From contig JAJYGS010000047.1 in assembly GCA_021785055.1 (NCBI GenBank), positions 1 through 19,213 of the forward strand: DNA of 19,213 bases. The letters are read 5' to 3'. The DNA comes from Nitrospirota bacterium. GTDB taxonomy: Bacteria; Nitrospirota; JACRHJ01. Each line of letters begins with the position of its first letter. Within the stretch, counting starts at the first letter, position 1. Positions 7,553-16,294 of this stretch are shown one piece after another. Under the pieces are notes generated by a model, which was not told where the DNA came from, made no database searches, and was given only the letters and a program-made list of their open reading frames with translations. Both the position numbers and the translations under genes were made by a program.

Positions 7553-8616
7553 GATTCCTTCAGTCTCTCGGCATTGTAGTGAGTCGCCAGGGCGTCGATG
7601 ACCTCGTCGAGGACGCCTTCCATGACCTGTTCCAGCTTGTAAAGCGTGAGGTTAATACGATGGTCCGTCAGCCGGTTTTGGGGGAAGTTATACGTCCTGA
7701 TGCGCTCGCTTCTGTCGCCCGTGCCTACCTGCGATTTCCTGTCCTGTGCCCGCTCGGCGTCCTTTTCCTCGCGTATTCTCTCCGCAAGCCGCGCCTGGAG
7801 CACCTTCATCGCCTTGGCCTTGTTCTTGAGCTGGCTCCTCTCGTCCTGGCAGGAGACGACCAACCCCGTCGGCAGGTGCGTAATGCGAACCGCCGAGTAG
7901 GTAGTGTTCACGCACTGTCCGCCGGGGCCGCTTGCGCAGAAGATGTCTATCCGCAAATCTTTCTGGTCGATATTTACTTCGGCCTCTTCCGCCTCGGGCA
8001 GTATGGCGACGGTCGCGGCGGATGTATGTATCCTGCCGGATGCCTCCGTCTCCGGGACCCGCTGCACCCTGTGGACGCCGCTTTCGTATTTCAGCCTGCT
8101 GTAGACGGCCTTTCCGCTTATCATTGCGATTATCTCTTTTATGCCGCCCCCGCCGGTCGTATTGGAGGACATAATCTCCACCTTCCAGCGCCGCTTCTCG
8201 GCATATTTGGAGTACATGCGGAAGAGATCCGCCCCGAATAACGCGGCCTCGTCTCCGCCGGTGCCCGCTCTTATCTCAAGGAATATGTCCTTTTCGTCGT
8301 TCGGGTCCTTCGGGACGAGCAGGAGCTTCAATTCCTGCTCCAGGGCGGCCTTTTTCGCTTTCAAGTCCTCAAGCTCGGCCTGCGCAAGCTCCCTGAAATC
8401 CGGGTCGGATTTCTTGTCGTTTATTATCTCCTCGGCCTCGGCGATTGCCACTTCGACGTCCTGGTATTCTCGATACTTCTCGACCACCGGGGACAGTTCC
8501 GCCTGCTCCTTTGAATACTTCATCATCTCGGCCTGGTTCCCGTAGACGTTCGGGTCGGAAAGCAGCCTCTGAAGCTCGTCGTATTTTTCGACTACGGACT
8601 TTAGCTTACCAAACAA
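7546..8616 (-). CDS. prfA: PrfA, peptide chain release factor 1 (RF1)
   Basis: Class I release factor reading UAA and UAG and triggering peptidyl-tRNA hydrolysis. It is 356 aa. The GGQ catalytic motif is at 232-234 in GPGGQCVNTTYSAVRI; the codon-recognition tripeptide is Pro-Glu-Thr at 188-190, the PxT form of RF1 rather than the SPF form of RF2. An N-terminal coiled region (about 1-100) is rich in Glu/Lys. The start is TTG at 8616, supported by GGAGG seven bases upstream; it overlaps the DUF1385 gene by 16 bases. It terminates with TAG itself, so UAG is a working stop codon here. Confidence 0.97.
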   Translation of the reverse strand: MFGKLKSVVEKYDELQRLLSDPNVYGNQAEMMKYSKEQAELSPVVEKYREYQDVEVAIAEAEEIINDKKSDPDFRELAQAELEDLKAKKAALEQELKLLLVPKDPNDEKDIFLEIRAGTGGDEAALFGADLFRMYSKYAEKRRWKVEIMSSNTTGGGGIKEIIAMISGKAVYSRLKYESGVHRVQRVPETEASGRIHTSAATVAILPEAEEAEVNIDQKDLRIDIFCASGPGGQCVNTTYSAVRITHLPTGLVVSCQDERSQLKNKAKAMKVLQARLAERIREEKDAERAQDRKSQVGTGDRSERIRTYNFPQNRLTDHRINLTLYKLEQVMEGVLDEVIDALATHYNAERLKESW

Positions 8617-9557
8617 TTTACGGCCTCCGCCCCTTTATTTTCTCCGTCGATTGCCTCCGAAAGCGCCCTGAGTGCGACCTCAAGCTGGTCGTCCGACGGC
8701 TCCCTGGTGGTAAGCTTCTGGAGCCACAGGCCGGGCGTAGTTAGAGCCTTCATGACGGGATTGTCCTTCTTTTTGGACGAGAGCTTTATGAACTCGTACG
8801 AAAGCCCGGCGATAAACGGTATGAGCACCACCCGCGAGAGCGCCTTCATGTAAAACGGCGCGGACTTCGGCACGAAGGAAAACACAAGTATCGAGAGCAC
8901 CATGACTATGAGCAGGAAGCTCGTGCCGCAGCGCGGATGCAGCGTCGAATACTTTCTGGCGTTATCCACTGTCAGCGCTTCGCCGGCCTCGTACGCGTAT
9001 ATCACCTTGTGTTCCGCGCCGTGATACTCGAACACGCGCCTTATGTCCTTCATCCGGGAGATCGCGAATATATAAAGCAAAAACAGCGTCATGCGAATCA
9101 CCCCGTCTACCATGTTAAACATCAAAGACGAAGACTGCGTAGCGGGCATGACGTTTTTAAGCCCCTGGGTAATGAATAGCGGCAGATAAAAGAAGAGCGC
9201 AAGCCCAAGCCCAACCGAGAGCGCCATGGTCAGTCCAACCGCCAGGTCGGTCATGGGTTTGCCGGTAGACCGGTCTCCCGACCTGTCCCCCGACCCCGTT
9301 TTTGCCTCTTCCATTGCGCAATTCGCTGAAAAATTAAGGGCTTTCAGGCCCAGAGCGAGCGAGGAAAACAGCGCGATTGTCCCCCTGAGTATCGGCCATT
9401 TCAGGAATTTCCACTCATCGGACAGTATCCGCAGGGGGTCTTTTTTAAGCAGAATCTCGCCCGAAGGCACCCTTACGGCCACCGTCATCGTCCGGGGCGC
9501 GCGCATCATCACGCCCTCGATAACCGCCTGCCCGCCGACATTGATTTTTGTTTGCAT
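8601..9557 (-). CDS. DUF1385 family membrane protein
   Basis: Integral membrane protein of the DUF1385 (YqhQ-like) family, function unknown, commonly found next to rpmE and prfA. It is 318 aa from the ATG at 9557, chosen over an upstream in-frame start because GAGG lies just upstream and the conserved N-terminus VGGQAVIEGVMMRAP begins there; the longer reading would overlap rpmE. Hydrophobic segments fall at about 54-76, 104-128, 150-168, 212-230 and 240-258. Conserved hydrophilic signatures are EYHGAEHKVIYAYE (177-190) and LHPRCGTSFL (206-215). A low-complexity SGDRSGDRS stretch (89-97) comes from a 12-bp tandem duplication. A terminator-like hairpin lies immediately upstream. Confidence 0.93.
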   Translation of the reverse strand: MQTKINVGGQAVIEGVMMRAPRTMTVAVRVPSGEILLKKDPLRILSDEWKFLKWPILRGTIALFSSLALGLKALNFSANCAMEEAKTGSGDRSGDRSTGKPMTDLAVGLTMALSVGLGLALFFYLPLFITQGLKNVMPATQSSSLMFNMVDGVIRMTLFLLYIFAISRMKDIRRVFEYHGAEHKVIYAYEAGEALTVDNARKYSTLHPRCGTSFLLIVMVLSILVFSFVPKSAPFYMKALSRVVLIPFIAGLSYEFIKLSSKKKDNPVMKALTTPGLWLQKLTTREPSDDQLEVALRALSEAIDGENKGAEAVNCLVS

Positions 9558-9567
9558 AATACCTCGT

Positions 9568-9610
9568 AAAAAAACAATAGGAAACCAGCGTATTGCCGCG
9601 GGTTTCCTAT
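9568..9610 (-). terminator. Rho-independent terminator after rpmE
   Basis: On the minus strand ATAGGAAACC (9610-9601) pairs perfectly with GGTTTCCTAT (9586-9577) across a 14-nt loop, followed after two bases by a run of seven T (9574-9568). It lies 24 bp after the rpmE stop and just before the Shine-Dalgarno of the DUF1385 gene. It should at least partly separate rpmE from the downstream run. Confidence 0.8.
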
Positions 9611-9633
9611 CCGTAATGCAAGCTTGAGAGTAT

Positions 9634-9840
9634 CTAAGCCTTTTTCGTCGCGTATTTCTTGTGGAACCGCTCGACCCGTCCCTCGGTGTCCATGAGCTTC
9701 TGCTTGCCCGTAAAGAACGGGTGGCACGCGGAGCAGACCTCGACGGTGACGTTTTTCCTGGTGGAGCGGGTCTCAATCACGTTCCCGCATGCGCATTTTA
9801 TCTGCACCGCATCGTATTTCGGATGTATCCCTTCCTTCAT
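9634..9840 (-). CDS. rpmE: Ribosomal protein L31, zinc-binding form
   Basis: Large-subunit ribosomal protein L31 (bL31) at the inter-subunit bridge. It is 68 aa from the ATG at 9840; this start gives the canonical MKEGIHPKY and has GGGAG eight bases upstream, while the in-frame TTG at 9846 would sit too close to it. Four zinc-ligand cysteines are present (CAC and CSAC, residues 16, 18, 36 and 39 from this start), so it is the C+ form rather than the zinc-independent YkgM-type paralogue. HPFFTGKQK and the basic tail RFHKKYATKKA are typical. It stands as its own unit between a promoter and a terminator. Confidence 0.97.
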   Translation of the reverse strand: MKEGIHPKYDAVQIKCACGNVIETRSTRKNVTVEVCSACHPFFTGKQKLMDTEGRVERFHKKYATKKA

Positions 9841-9889
9841 CGCCAAATCTCCCTTTCGTTGTTCTATAGATATTTATACGGAAGTGGTA

Positions 9890-9917
9890 ATTATATCAGG
9901 GTTTCGGGGAATTACAA
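9890..9917 (-). promoter_or_regulatory. Sigma-70-type promoter of rpmE
   Basis: Minus-strand -10 TATAAT (9895-9890) is a perfect consensus with an extended TGA just upstream (9898-9896). A 16-bp spacer leads to -35 TTGTAA (9917-9912), 4 of 6. Predicted start near 9883 gives a leader of roughly 43 nt to the rpmE ATG. Confidence 0.75.
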
Positions 9918-9962
9918 GAGGAAAAATGCGGATGGACGCTTCTCGACTCTGCGGGCATTGAA

Positions 9963-10274
9963 TTAGTCGGGGTTGGTTCCTTCAGCCGAATTTTCTAAAA
10001 CCTTCCCTGTCATGGCGTCCACGCCTACCTCATGAATGCGGCCATGATTGCGGATGTCAAAAGAATAACGTAGACCGCTACCGCCTTGTTCATATTCTAA
10101 TTCCTCCGAGACTATTTTGCCCGGAAAAACCTTTAATGCAATACGGCGAGCAGATATTATACTAACCTTGGCGTCTTTTACGTATTTCTGCCCGGTAAAT
10201 GCGTGAGCGGCTACAATTGCAATAAACGCGGTGAGAGCGGTGCTGCCTATAATCGTTATCATCCATTTCTTCAT
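9963..10274 (-). CDS. Small exported PepSY-domain protein
   Basis: A 103-aa protein with a classic signal peptide: KK, a hydrophobic core of about 20 residues, then AHA as a likely signal peptidase I site near residue 25. The mature part reads as a single PepSY domain: ISARRIALKVFPGKIVS, then EELEYE, YSFDIRNHGRIHEVGVDAMTGKVLEN, the usual helix-strand arrangement ending in a D.xTG.V motif. PepSY domains are thought to inhibit peptidases or act in the periplasm; the exact role here is unknown. The ATG at 10274 has AAGGA seven bases upstream. It is not an expected member of a gyrA-rpmE junction, and it has its own promoter-like sequence, so it is probably an accessory gene. Only a weak hairpin plus ATTTTT follows it. 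Confidence 0.8.
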   Translation of the reverse strand: MKKWMITIIGSTALTAFIAIVAAHAFTGQKYVKDAKVSIISARRIALKVFPGKIVSEELEYEQGGSGLRYSFDIRNHGRIHEVGVDAMTGKVLENSAEGTNPD

Positions 10275-10329
10275 TTTCTAGTCCTTGAATCCGTAATTTT
10301 GATATTCATCCCGAAAAAGTAAAATCCCT

Positions 10330-10350
10330 GTCGAGTCTTGCGCGACCGAC
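10330..10350 (-). promoter_or_regulatory. Hairpin in the PepSY-gene leader, possible attenuator
   Basis: On the minus strand GTCGGTC (10350-10344) pairs with GAC plus CGAC across a 6-nt loop, with one bulged T (10334). It is followed by AGGGA, then TTTTACTTTTT (10324-10314). The gap before the T-run makes it an imperfect terminator. A second stem, GCGGCA/TGCCGC (10400-10395 with 10378-10373), lies upstream in the same leader. Confidence 0.35.
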
Positions 10351-10419
10351 TGCGCTACGCCACCTTATATACGCGGCAAACATGCACTATATGCTGCCGC
10401 AACTTACTAATTTAAGGAA

Positions 10420-10448
10420 AGTATTGCACAAAAGCCGGAACATGTCAA
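10420..10448 (-). promoter_or_regulatory. Sigma-70-type promoter for the PepSY gene
   Basis: Minus-strand -35 TTGACA is perfect (10448-10443), with a 17-bp spacer, then -10 AATACT (10425-10420) preceded by an extended TGC. Predicted start near 10413 would give a leader of about 139 nt. The -35 is next to a 10-bp palindrome ATAAGCTTAT (10448-10457), 28 bp after the gyrA stop. Confidence 0.6.
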
Positions 10449-10475
10449 TAAGCTTATCTCATCCGCCGAGATGTT

Positions 10476-12964
<2,489 letters not shown>

Positions 12965-12965
<1 letters not shown>

Positions 12966-13228
12966 TAAATTCCTCTATATGCTTCTTTCCGATAGGCTAT
13001 TCTGTAAATAGTAATTTCTTTATCATTTTCGTCTATTGAATATAATACTCTGATGCGGCCAATCCGTATCCGCCAATCGTTTTCATATCCCTTTAATTTA
13101 CGGGAGCCTAGTGGCCGGGGATGGGTTGAAAGAGTTCCTATTGCCGTCGAAACTCGCTCGTAATCCACATTGCTTAATAATGCTATTTCCTTTTGCGCTT
13201 TTTTCGTGAGACTTGTCTGATAGCTCAC
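12965..13228 (-). CDS. RelE/ParE-superfamily toxin
   Basis: An 87-aa toxin of a type II toxin-antitoxin pair, most like the RelE/StbE branch of ribosome-dependent mRNA interferases. Features are an N-terminal helix pair, LSTHPRPLGSRKLKGYEN (33-50), the strand block NDWRIRIGRIRVLYSIDE (50-67) and the C-terminal IAYRKEAYRGI. Basic residues Arg53/Arg55, Arg60 and Arg80, with Tyr84, sit where RelE has its catalytic Lys52/Lys54, Arg61, Arg81 and Tyr87, which favours an RNase over a gyrase-poisoning ParE. The start is GTG at 13228, overlapping the antitoxin stop as GTGA; GAGG lies nine bases upstream. The stop TAA overlaps the gyrA ATG. The frame appears intact. Confidence 0.85.
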
Positions 13229-13428
13229 TTCTTCAGGCCTCGCCGCCTGTCCTCCTTCTTTTTCACATCTTCCCAGGAAACCGTCGGCTCGTTTCGCACT
13301 TCATCGATCAGTTTTGCATCTATGACATCCTGTGCGAGTTCAACAAGCTCCTTGTAATCCTTATAAGGCAGGAGAACGCTTTTTTTCCTGCCTTTTTTAT
13401 CAAACATAAATTGGGGGTGGAAAGTCAT
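13225..13428 (-). CDS. Phd/RelB-like antitoxin
   Basis: A 67-aa partner of the downstream toxin. The N-terminal part PQFMFDKKGRKKSVLLPYKDYKELVE resembles the DNA-binding half of Phd/YefM/RelB-like antitoxins; the C-terminal VSWEDVKKKEDRRRGLKK is the flexible, charged toxin-binding tail, with the SWE(D)VK motif common in this group. The ATG at 13428 has GAGG seven bases upstream. It ends in a 4-base GTGA overlap with the toxin gene, the usual antitoxin-first arrangement that keeps antitoxin in excess. Exact family placement is uncertain. Confidence 0.78.
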   Translation of the reverse strand: MTFHPQFMFDKKGRKKSVLLPYKDYKELVELAQDVIDAKLIDEVRNEPTVSWEDVKKKEDRRRGLKK

Positions 13429-13454
13429 TTTATTACCTCGCTTAGGAGCCTCAA

Positions 13455-13484
13455 GTTATAGTTCAATTTCTATTTCAGAGTCAT
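13455..13484 (-). promoter_or_regulatory. Possible toxin-antitoxin promoter
   Basis: Minus-strand -10 TATAAC (13460-13455, 5 of 6), 18-bp spacer, -35 ATGACT (13484-13479, 4 of 6). The -10 overlaps the last codons and stop of the decayed DUF120 gene. Predicted start near 13448 gives about 20 nt of leader including the antitoxin GAGG. If real, it would also feed gyrA. Confidence 0.35.
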
Positions 13485-13856
13485 CAGAGAGATTAAATTT
13501 TTCTCTTAAATTAATGTTCGCTATTATTTCAACTATATTTTGCGCATGACAAGTTCCTTCCGGCTTCCAGACAAAAGATTTTAATCCCTTATCGCCATTG
13601 ATAGATTTTATGGGGATAAAGGTAAATCCTTCATCAGGATAGTTCTCCCCCTGAAATTTTGGTATTTCTGTTTTGTCAAAATATATTGTCCCTTCAAAAT
13701 TATAGGGTGGAACAATGTATGTTTCTAACTCCAAATTCAAAGTGCCAGGCTACATTTCATCAATATTGGATACTTTCTTTTTGAAGGTATCTTTTAATGA
13801 ATTTATCCTTACCGAAGCATTCTTAACCCCAGACTTACTTTTCCGCGATAACTCAT
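13456..13856 (-). pseudogene. Decayed DUF120 / CTP-dependent riboflavin-kinase-like gene
   Basis: The 3' frame holds PGTLNLELETYIVPP and ends KSFVWKPEG...VEIIANINLREKFNLSDDSEIEIEL-like residues, matching the signature YPGTLN and the C-terminal LRe.f.L.dgdevEiE of CTP-dependent riboflavin kinases (PF01982, archaeal RibK and bacterial relatives). Upstream the same frame reads SGVKNASVRI, SLKDTFKKKV and NIDEM, then TAG (13752-13750) where the family has Tyr of YPGTLN. The first codons, MSYRGKVS from an ATG at 13856 overlapping the gyrB stop as ATGA, fit the family N-terminus but are in another frame; one lost base near 13833/13832 would join them. Two lesions imply a pseudogene. The 94-aa 3' frame could only start at a TTG (13740) and would lack the N-terminal third. 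RibF presumably supplies riboflavin kinase elsewhere. Confidence 0.72.
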
Positions 13857-16279
13857 ATATCCAGATTCCTGACTTCCATCGCGTGGCCCTGGAGGAAGAG
13901 CTTCCGGGGTTCCACGTCCTCGCCCATCAGGGTGGAGAATATCTCGTCGGCGGTGTAGGCGTCCTCCACCTTCACCTGGAGCAGAAGCCGCTTCTCCGGC
14001 ATCATCGTTGTATCCCAGAGCTGTTCCGGGTTCATCTCGCCAAGCCCTTTGTACCGCTGGATGCCGAGACCCTTCTTTCCGGCGGCGAAGACGTACTCCA
14101 CCAACTCGCCGGTATTATTGAACGCGCGCTCCTCGCCCTTCTCGACACAGTAATACGGCGCGTCGCCGAGTCCCAGCGCGACGGGGGAAAGTGTTTTCAG
14201 TTCCCTGAACTCCGTCGAGCCGACAAGCTCCTCGTCCACGACTACCTTGTGTGGATGCCCCTCTTTTACAATCTCCGCCTCGATGACGTATCCGCCGCCG
14301 TTCCCCTCGGCAGGCTTTGCATTCAGGGACGACAGAAGCCCAGGATACGCCGTATCCATATACTGCTTCGCGGACTCTATTATCGCCTTGAGCGCCGCCG
14401 GGTCCTTCATAGTCTGGCGCGTGAAGTCCGGATATCGCGAGAGCGCGCGGATTATCTCCGGCTCCTTCTTTTTTCTCTCTATCCTCTGAAGGATTTTCTC
14501 GTAGTTCGAGAGTTTTTTTATTATCGTTGCGAGCGGCCTGCCCTCAATATCGTTATTCCCGGAGCCTTTCAGCTTGAAGTCCTCCACCGCCTGGTCGATT
14601 AAATATTCTTCGAGTTCCGCTTCGTTCTTTATGTAGCGCTCGGCCTTGCCTTTCTTTACCTTGAATAGCGGCGGCTGGGCGATGTAGAGGTATCCGCGTT
14701 CTATAAGCTCCGGCATCTGGCGGAAGAAGAACGTGAGCAGAAGCGTCCTGATGTGCGCGCCGTCCACGTCCGCGTCCGTCATGATTATTATGCGGTGGTA
14801 GCGCGCCTTGTCCGGGTTGAAGTCCTCCGGGCCTATGCCCGTGCCGAGCGCGGTGATGAGTATCTTCACCTCTTCGGACGTAAGCATCTTGTCGAAGCGG
14901 GCCTTCTCGACGTTCAATATCTTGCCCTTGAGCGGCAGTATGGCCTGGTCGGCGCGGTTTCTGCCCTGCTTAGCCGATCCGCCCGCGGATTCGCCCTCCA
15001 CGAGGAAAAGCTCGCTCTTCGACGGGTCTTTCTCCGAGCAGTCGGCAAGCTTCCCGGGCAAGCCGCCGCCGTCGAGCGCGCCCTTGCGACGGGTAAGTTC
15101 TCTTGCCTTCCTCGCCGCGTCGCGCGCGCGGGAGGCCGTGATGGCCTTCTCCGTTATGCGCCTGGCGACAGCGGGATTCTCCTCGAAGAACGTCGAGAGC
15201 GCATCGTATACCGCGCCGTCCACGACGCCTTTGACCTCGGAGTTTCCGAGCTTCGTCTTTGTCTGGCCCTCGAACTGCGGGTTCGGGAGCTTTACGGATA
15301 TGACAGCCGTCAGGCCCTCGCGGATGTCGTCGCCGGAGATGGACTCCTTTAAGTTCTTTGCCAGGCCCGATGTTGTCGCATAGTTGTTCACGGCGCGGGT
15401 CAGGGCGGACTTGAATCCTATGAGGTGCGTGCCGCCTTCGTGCGTGTTTATGTTGTTGGCGAAAGAGTAGAGATTTTCCACGTAGCCGTCGTTATACTGG
15501 AGCGCGGCCTCAAGGATAAGCGCGTCCTTCTCCTTTGCGATATATATCGGCTTCGGGTGAAGGGGCGTCTTGTTCTTCGAGAGATGTTCGACGAAAGACA
15601 CTATCCCGCCCTGGTAGAGGAACTCGTGTTCCTTCTCCGAGCGCTCGTCTTTTATGGAGATTTTGAGGCCCTTATTTAAGAAAGCAAGCTCCCTGAGGCG
15701 CTGGGAGAGTGTCTCGTAGGAAAACTCCGTCGTCTCCTCAAATATCAGGGCGTCCGGCTTGAACGTCACCTTCGTCCCGCGCTTTTTCGTGTTGCCGGAG
15801 GCGGTGAGCGACGTTACGGGATTGCCGCGTTCGTAGCGCTGCTCCCATGTCTTGCCGTCCCGCCATATCTCAAGCTCCAGCCACTCGGAAAGCGCATTGA
15901 CGACGGATATGCCGACGCCGTGCAGGCCGCCGGATACCTTGTACGACGAGCTGTCGAACTTGCCCCCGGCGTGCAATACCGTAAGCGCGACCTCCGCGGC
16001 GGACCTTCCCTCCGTAGGGTGCATGCCCGTGGGTATGCCGCGTCCGTCGTCCTCCACGGTTACGGAGTTGTCGATGTGGATGATGACGTTTATGTTCTCG
16101 CAGTATCCGGCCAGGGCCTCGTCCACGGAGTTGTCCACAACCTCGTAGACAAGGTGGTGCAGGCCCATGACGGAGGTGCTGCCGATATACATCGCCGGGC
16201 GCTTCCTTACCGCCTCCAGCCCCTCCAGGACCCTTATCTGTTCCGCCTCGTAACGTTCTTCTACCGGCGCTTTAGCCAT
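13853..16279 (-). CDS. gyrB: GyrB, DNA gyrase subunit B
   Basis: ATPase subunit of DNA gyrase. It is 808 aa. The GHKL ATPase domain shows EVVDNSVDEALAG (46-58), DDGRGIP (77-83) and GGLHGVGISVVNAL (117-130); Arg140 corresponds to the coumarin-contact Arg136 of E. coli. The TOPRIM domain has Glu428 in LVEGESAGGSAKQGRN and Asp502/Asp504/Asp506 in TDADVDG, with PGKLADC and LKGKILNVEKARFDKML. An insert of about 165 residues (roughly 555-720) precedes QRYKGLGEMNPEQLW (741-755), the Gram-negative layout. EGES replaces the usual EGDS. It ends in the canonical NLDI. AAGGAG precedes the ATG; dnaN is 15 bp upstream, and no recF intervenes. Confidence 0.98.
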   Translation of the reverse strand: MAKAPVEERYEAEQIRVLEGLEAVRKRPAMYIGSTSVMGLHHLVYEVVDNSVDEALAGYCENINVIIHIDNSVTVEDDGRGIPTGMHPTEGRSAAEVALTVLHAGGKFDSSSYKVSGGLHGVGISVVNALSEWLELEIWRDGKTWEQRYERGNPVTSLTASGNTKKRGTKVTFKPDALIFEETTEFSYETLSQRLRELAFLNKGLKISIKDERSEKEHEFLYQGGIVSFVEHLSKNKTPLHPKPIYIAKEKDALILEAALQYNDGYVENLYSFANNINTHEGGTHLIGFKSALTRAVNNYATTSGLAKNLKESISGDDIREGLTAVISVKLPNPQFEGQTKTKLGNSEVKGVVDGAVYDALSTFFEENPAVARRITEKAITASRARDAARKARELTRRKGALDGGGLPGKLADCSEKDPSKSELFLVEGESAGGSAKQGRNRADQAILPLKGKILNVEKARFDKMLTSEEVKILITALGTGIGPEDFNPDKARYHRIIIMTDADVDGAHIRTLLLTFFFRQMPELIERGYLYIAQPPLFKVKKGKAERYIKNEAELEEYLIDQAVEDFKLKGSGNNDIEGRPLATIIKKLSNYEKILQRIERKKKEPEIIRALSRYPDFTRQTMKDPAALKAIIESAKQYMDTAYPGLLSSLNAKPAEGNGGGYVIEAEIVKEGHPHKVVVDEELVGSTEFRELKTLSPVALGLGDAPYYCVEKGEERAFNNTGELVEYVFAAGKKGLGIQRYKGLGEMNPEQLWDTTMMPEKRLLLQVKVEDAYTADEIFSTLMGEDVEPRKLFLQGHAMEVRNLDI

Positions 16280-16294
16280 CTTTTTAATTTCTCC

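Noticed and set aside
9558..9776. N-terminal extension of the DUF1385 protein
   Set aside because: It would overlap rpmE and cross the terminator; the conserved N-terminus and ribosome site put the start at 9557.
9918..9958. Weak terminator after the PepSY gene (AATGC/GCATT with ATTTTT)
   Set aside because: Five-bp stem with a very large loop; not convincing, and it overlaps the rpmE promoter region.
10326..10372. tRNA-like D-arm on the minus strand (GTAGCGCAGTCGGTCGCGC)
   Set aside because: The GCGC/GCGC arm resembles a tRNA 5' half, but no anticodon stem-loop, TTCGA-type T-arm or matching acceptor strand follows; a hairpin in a leader explains it better.
13456..13740. Treating the 94-aa frame as an intact hypothetical gene
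   Set aside because: Its only start is a TTG inside the PGTLNLEL signature, with homology-like sequence continuing upstream past a TAG.
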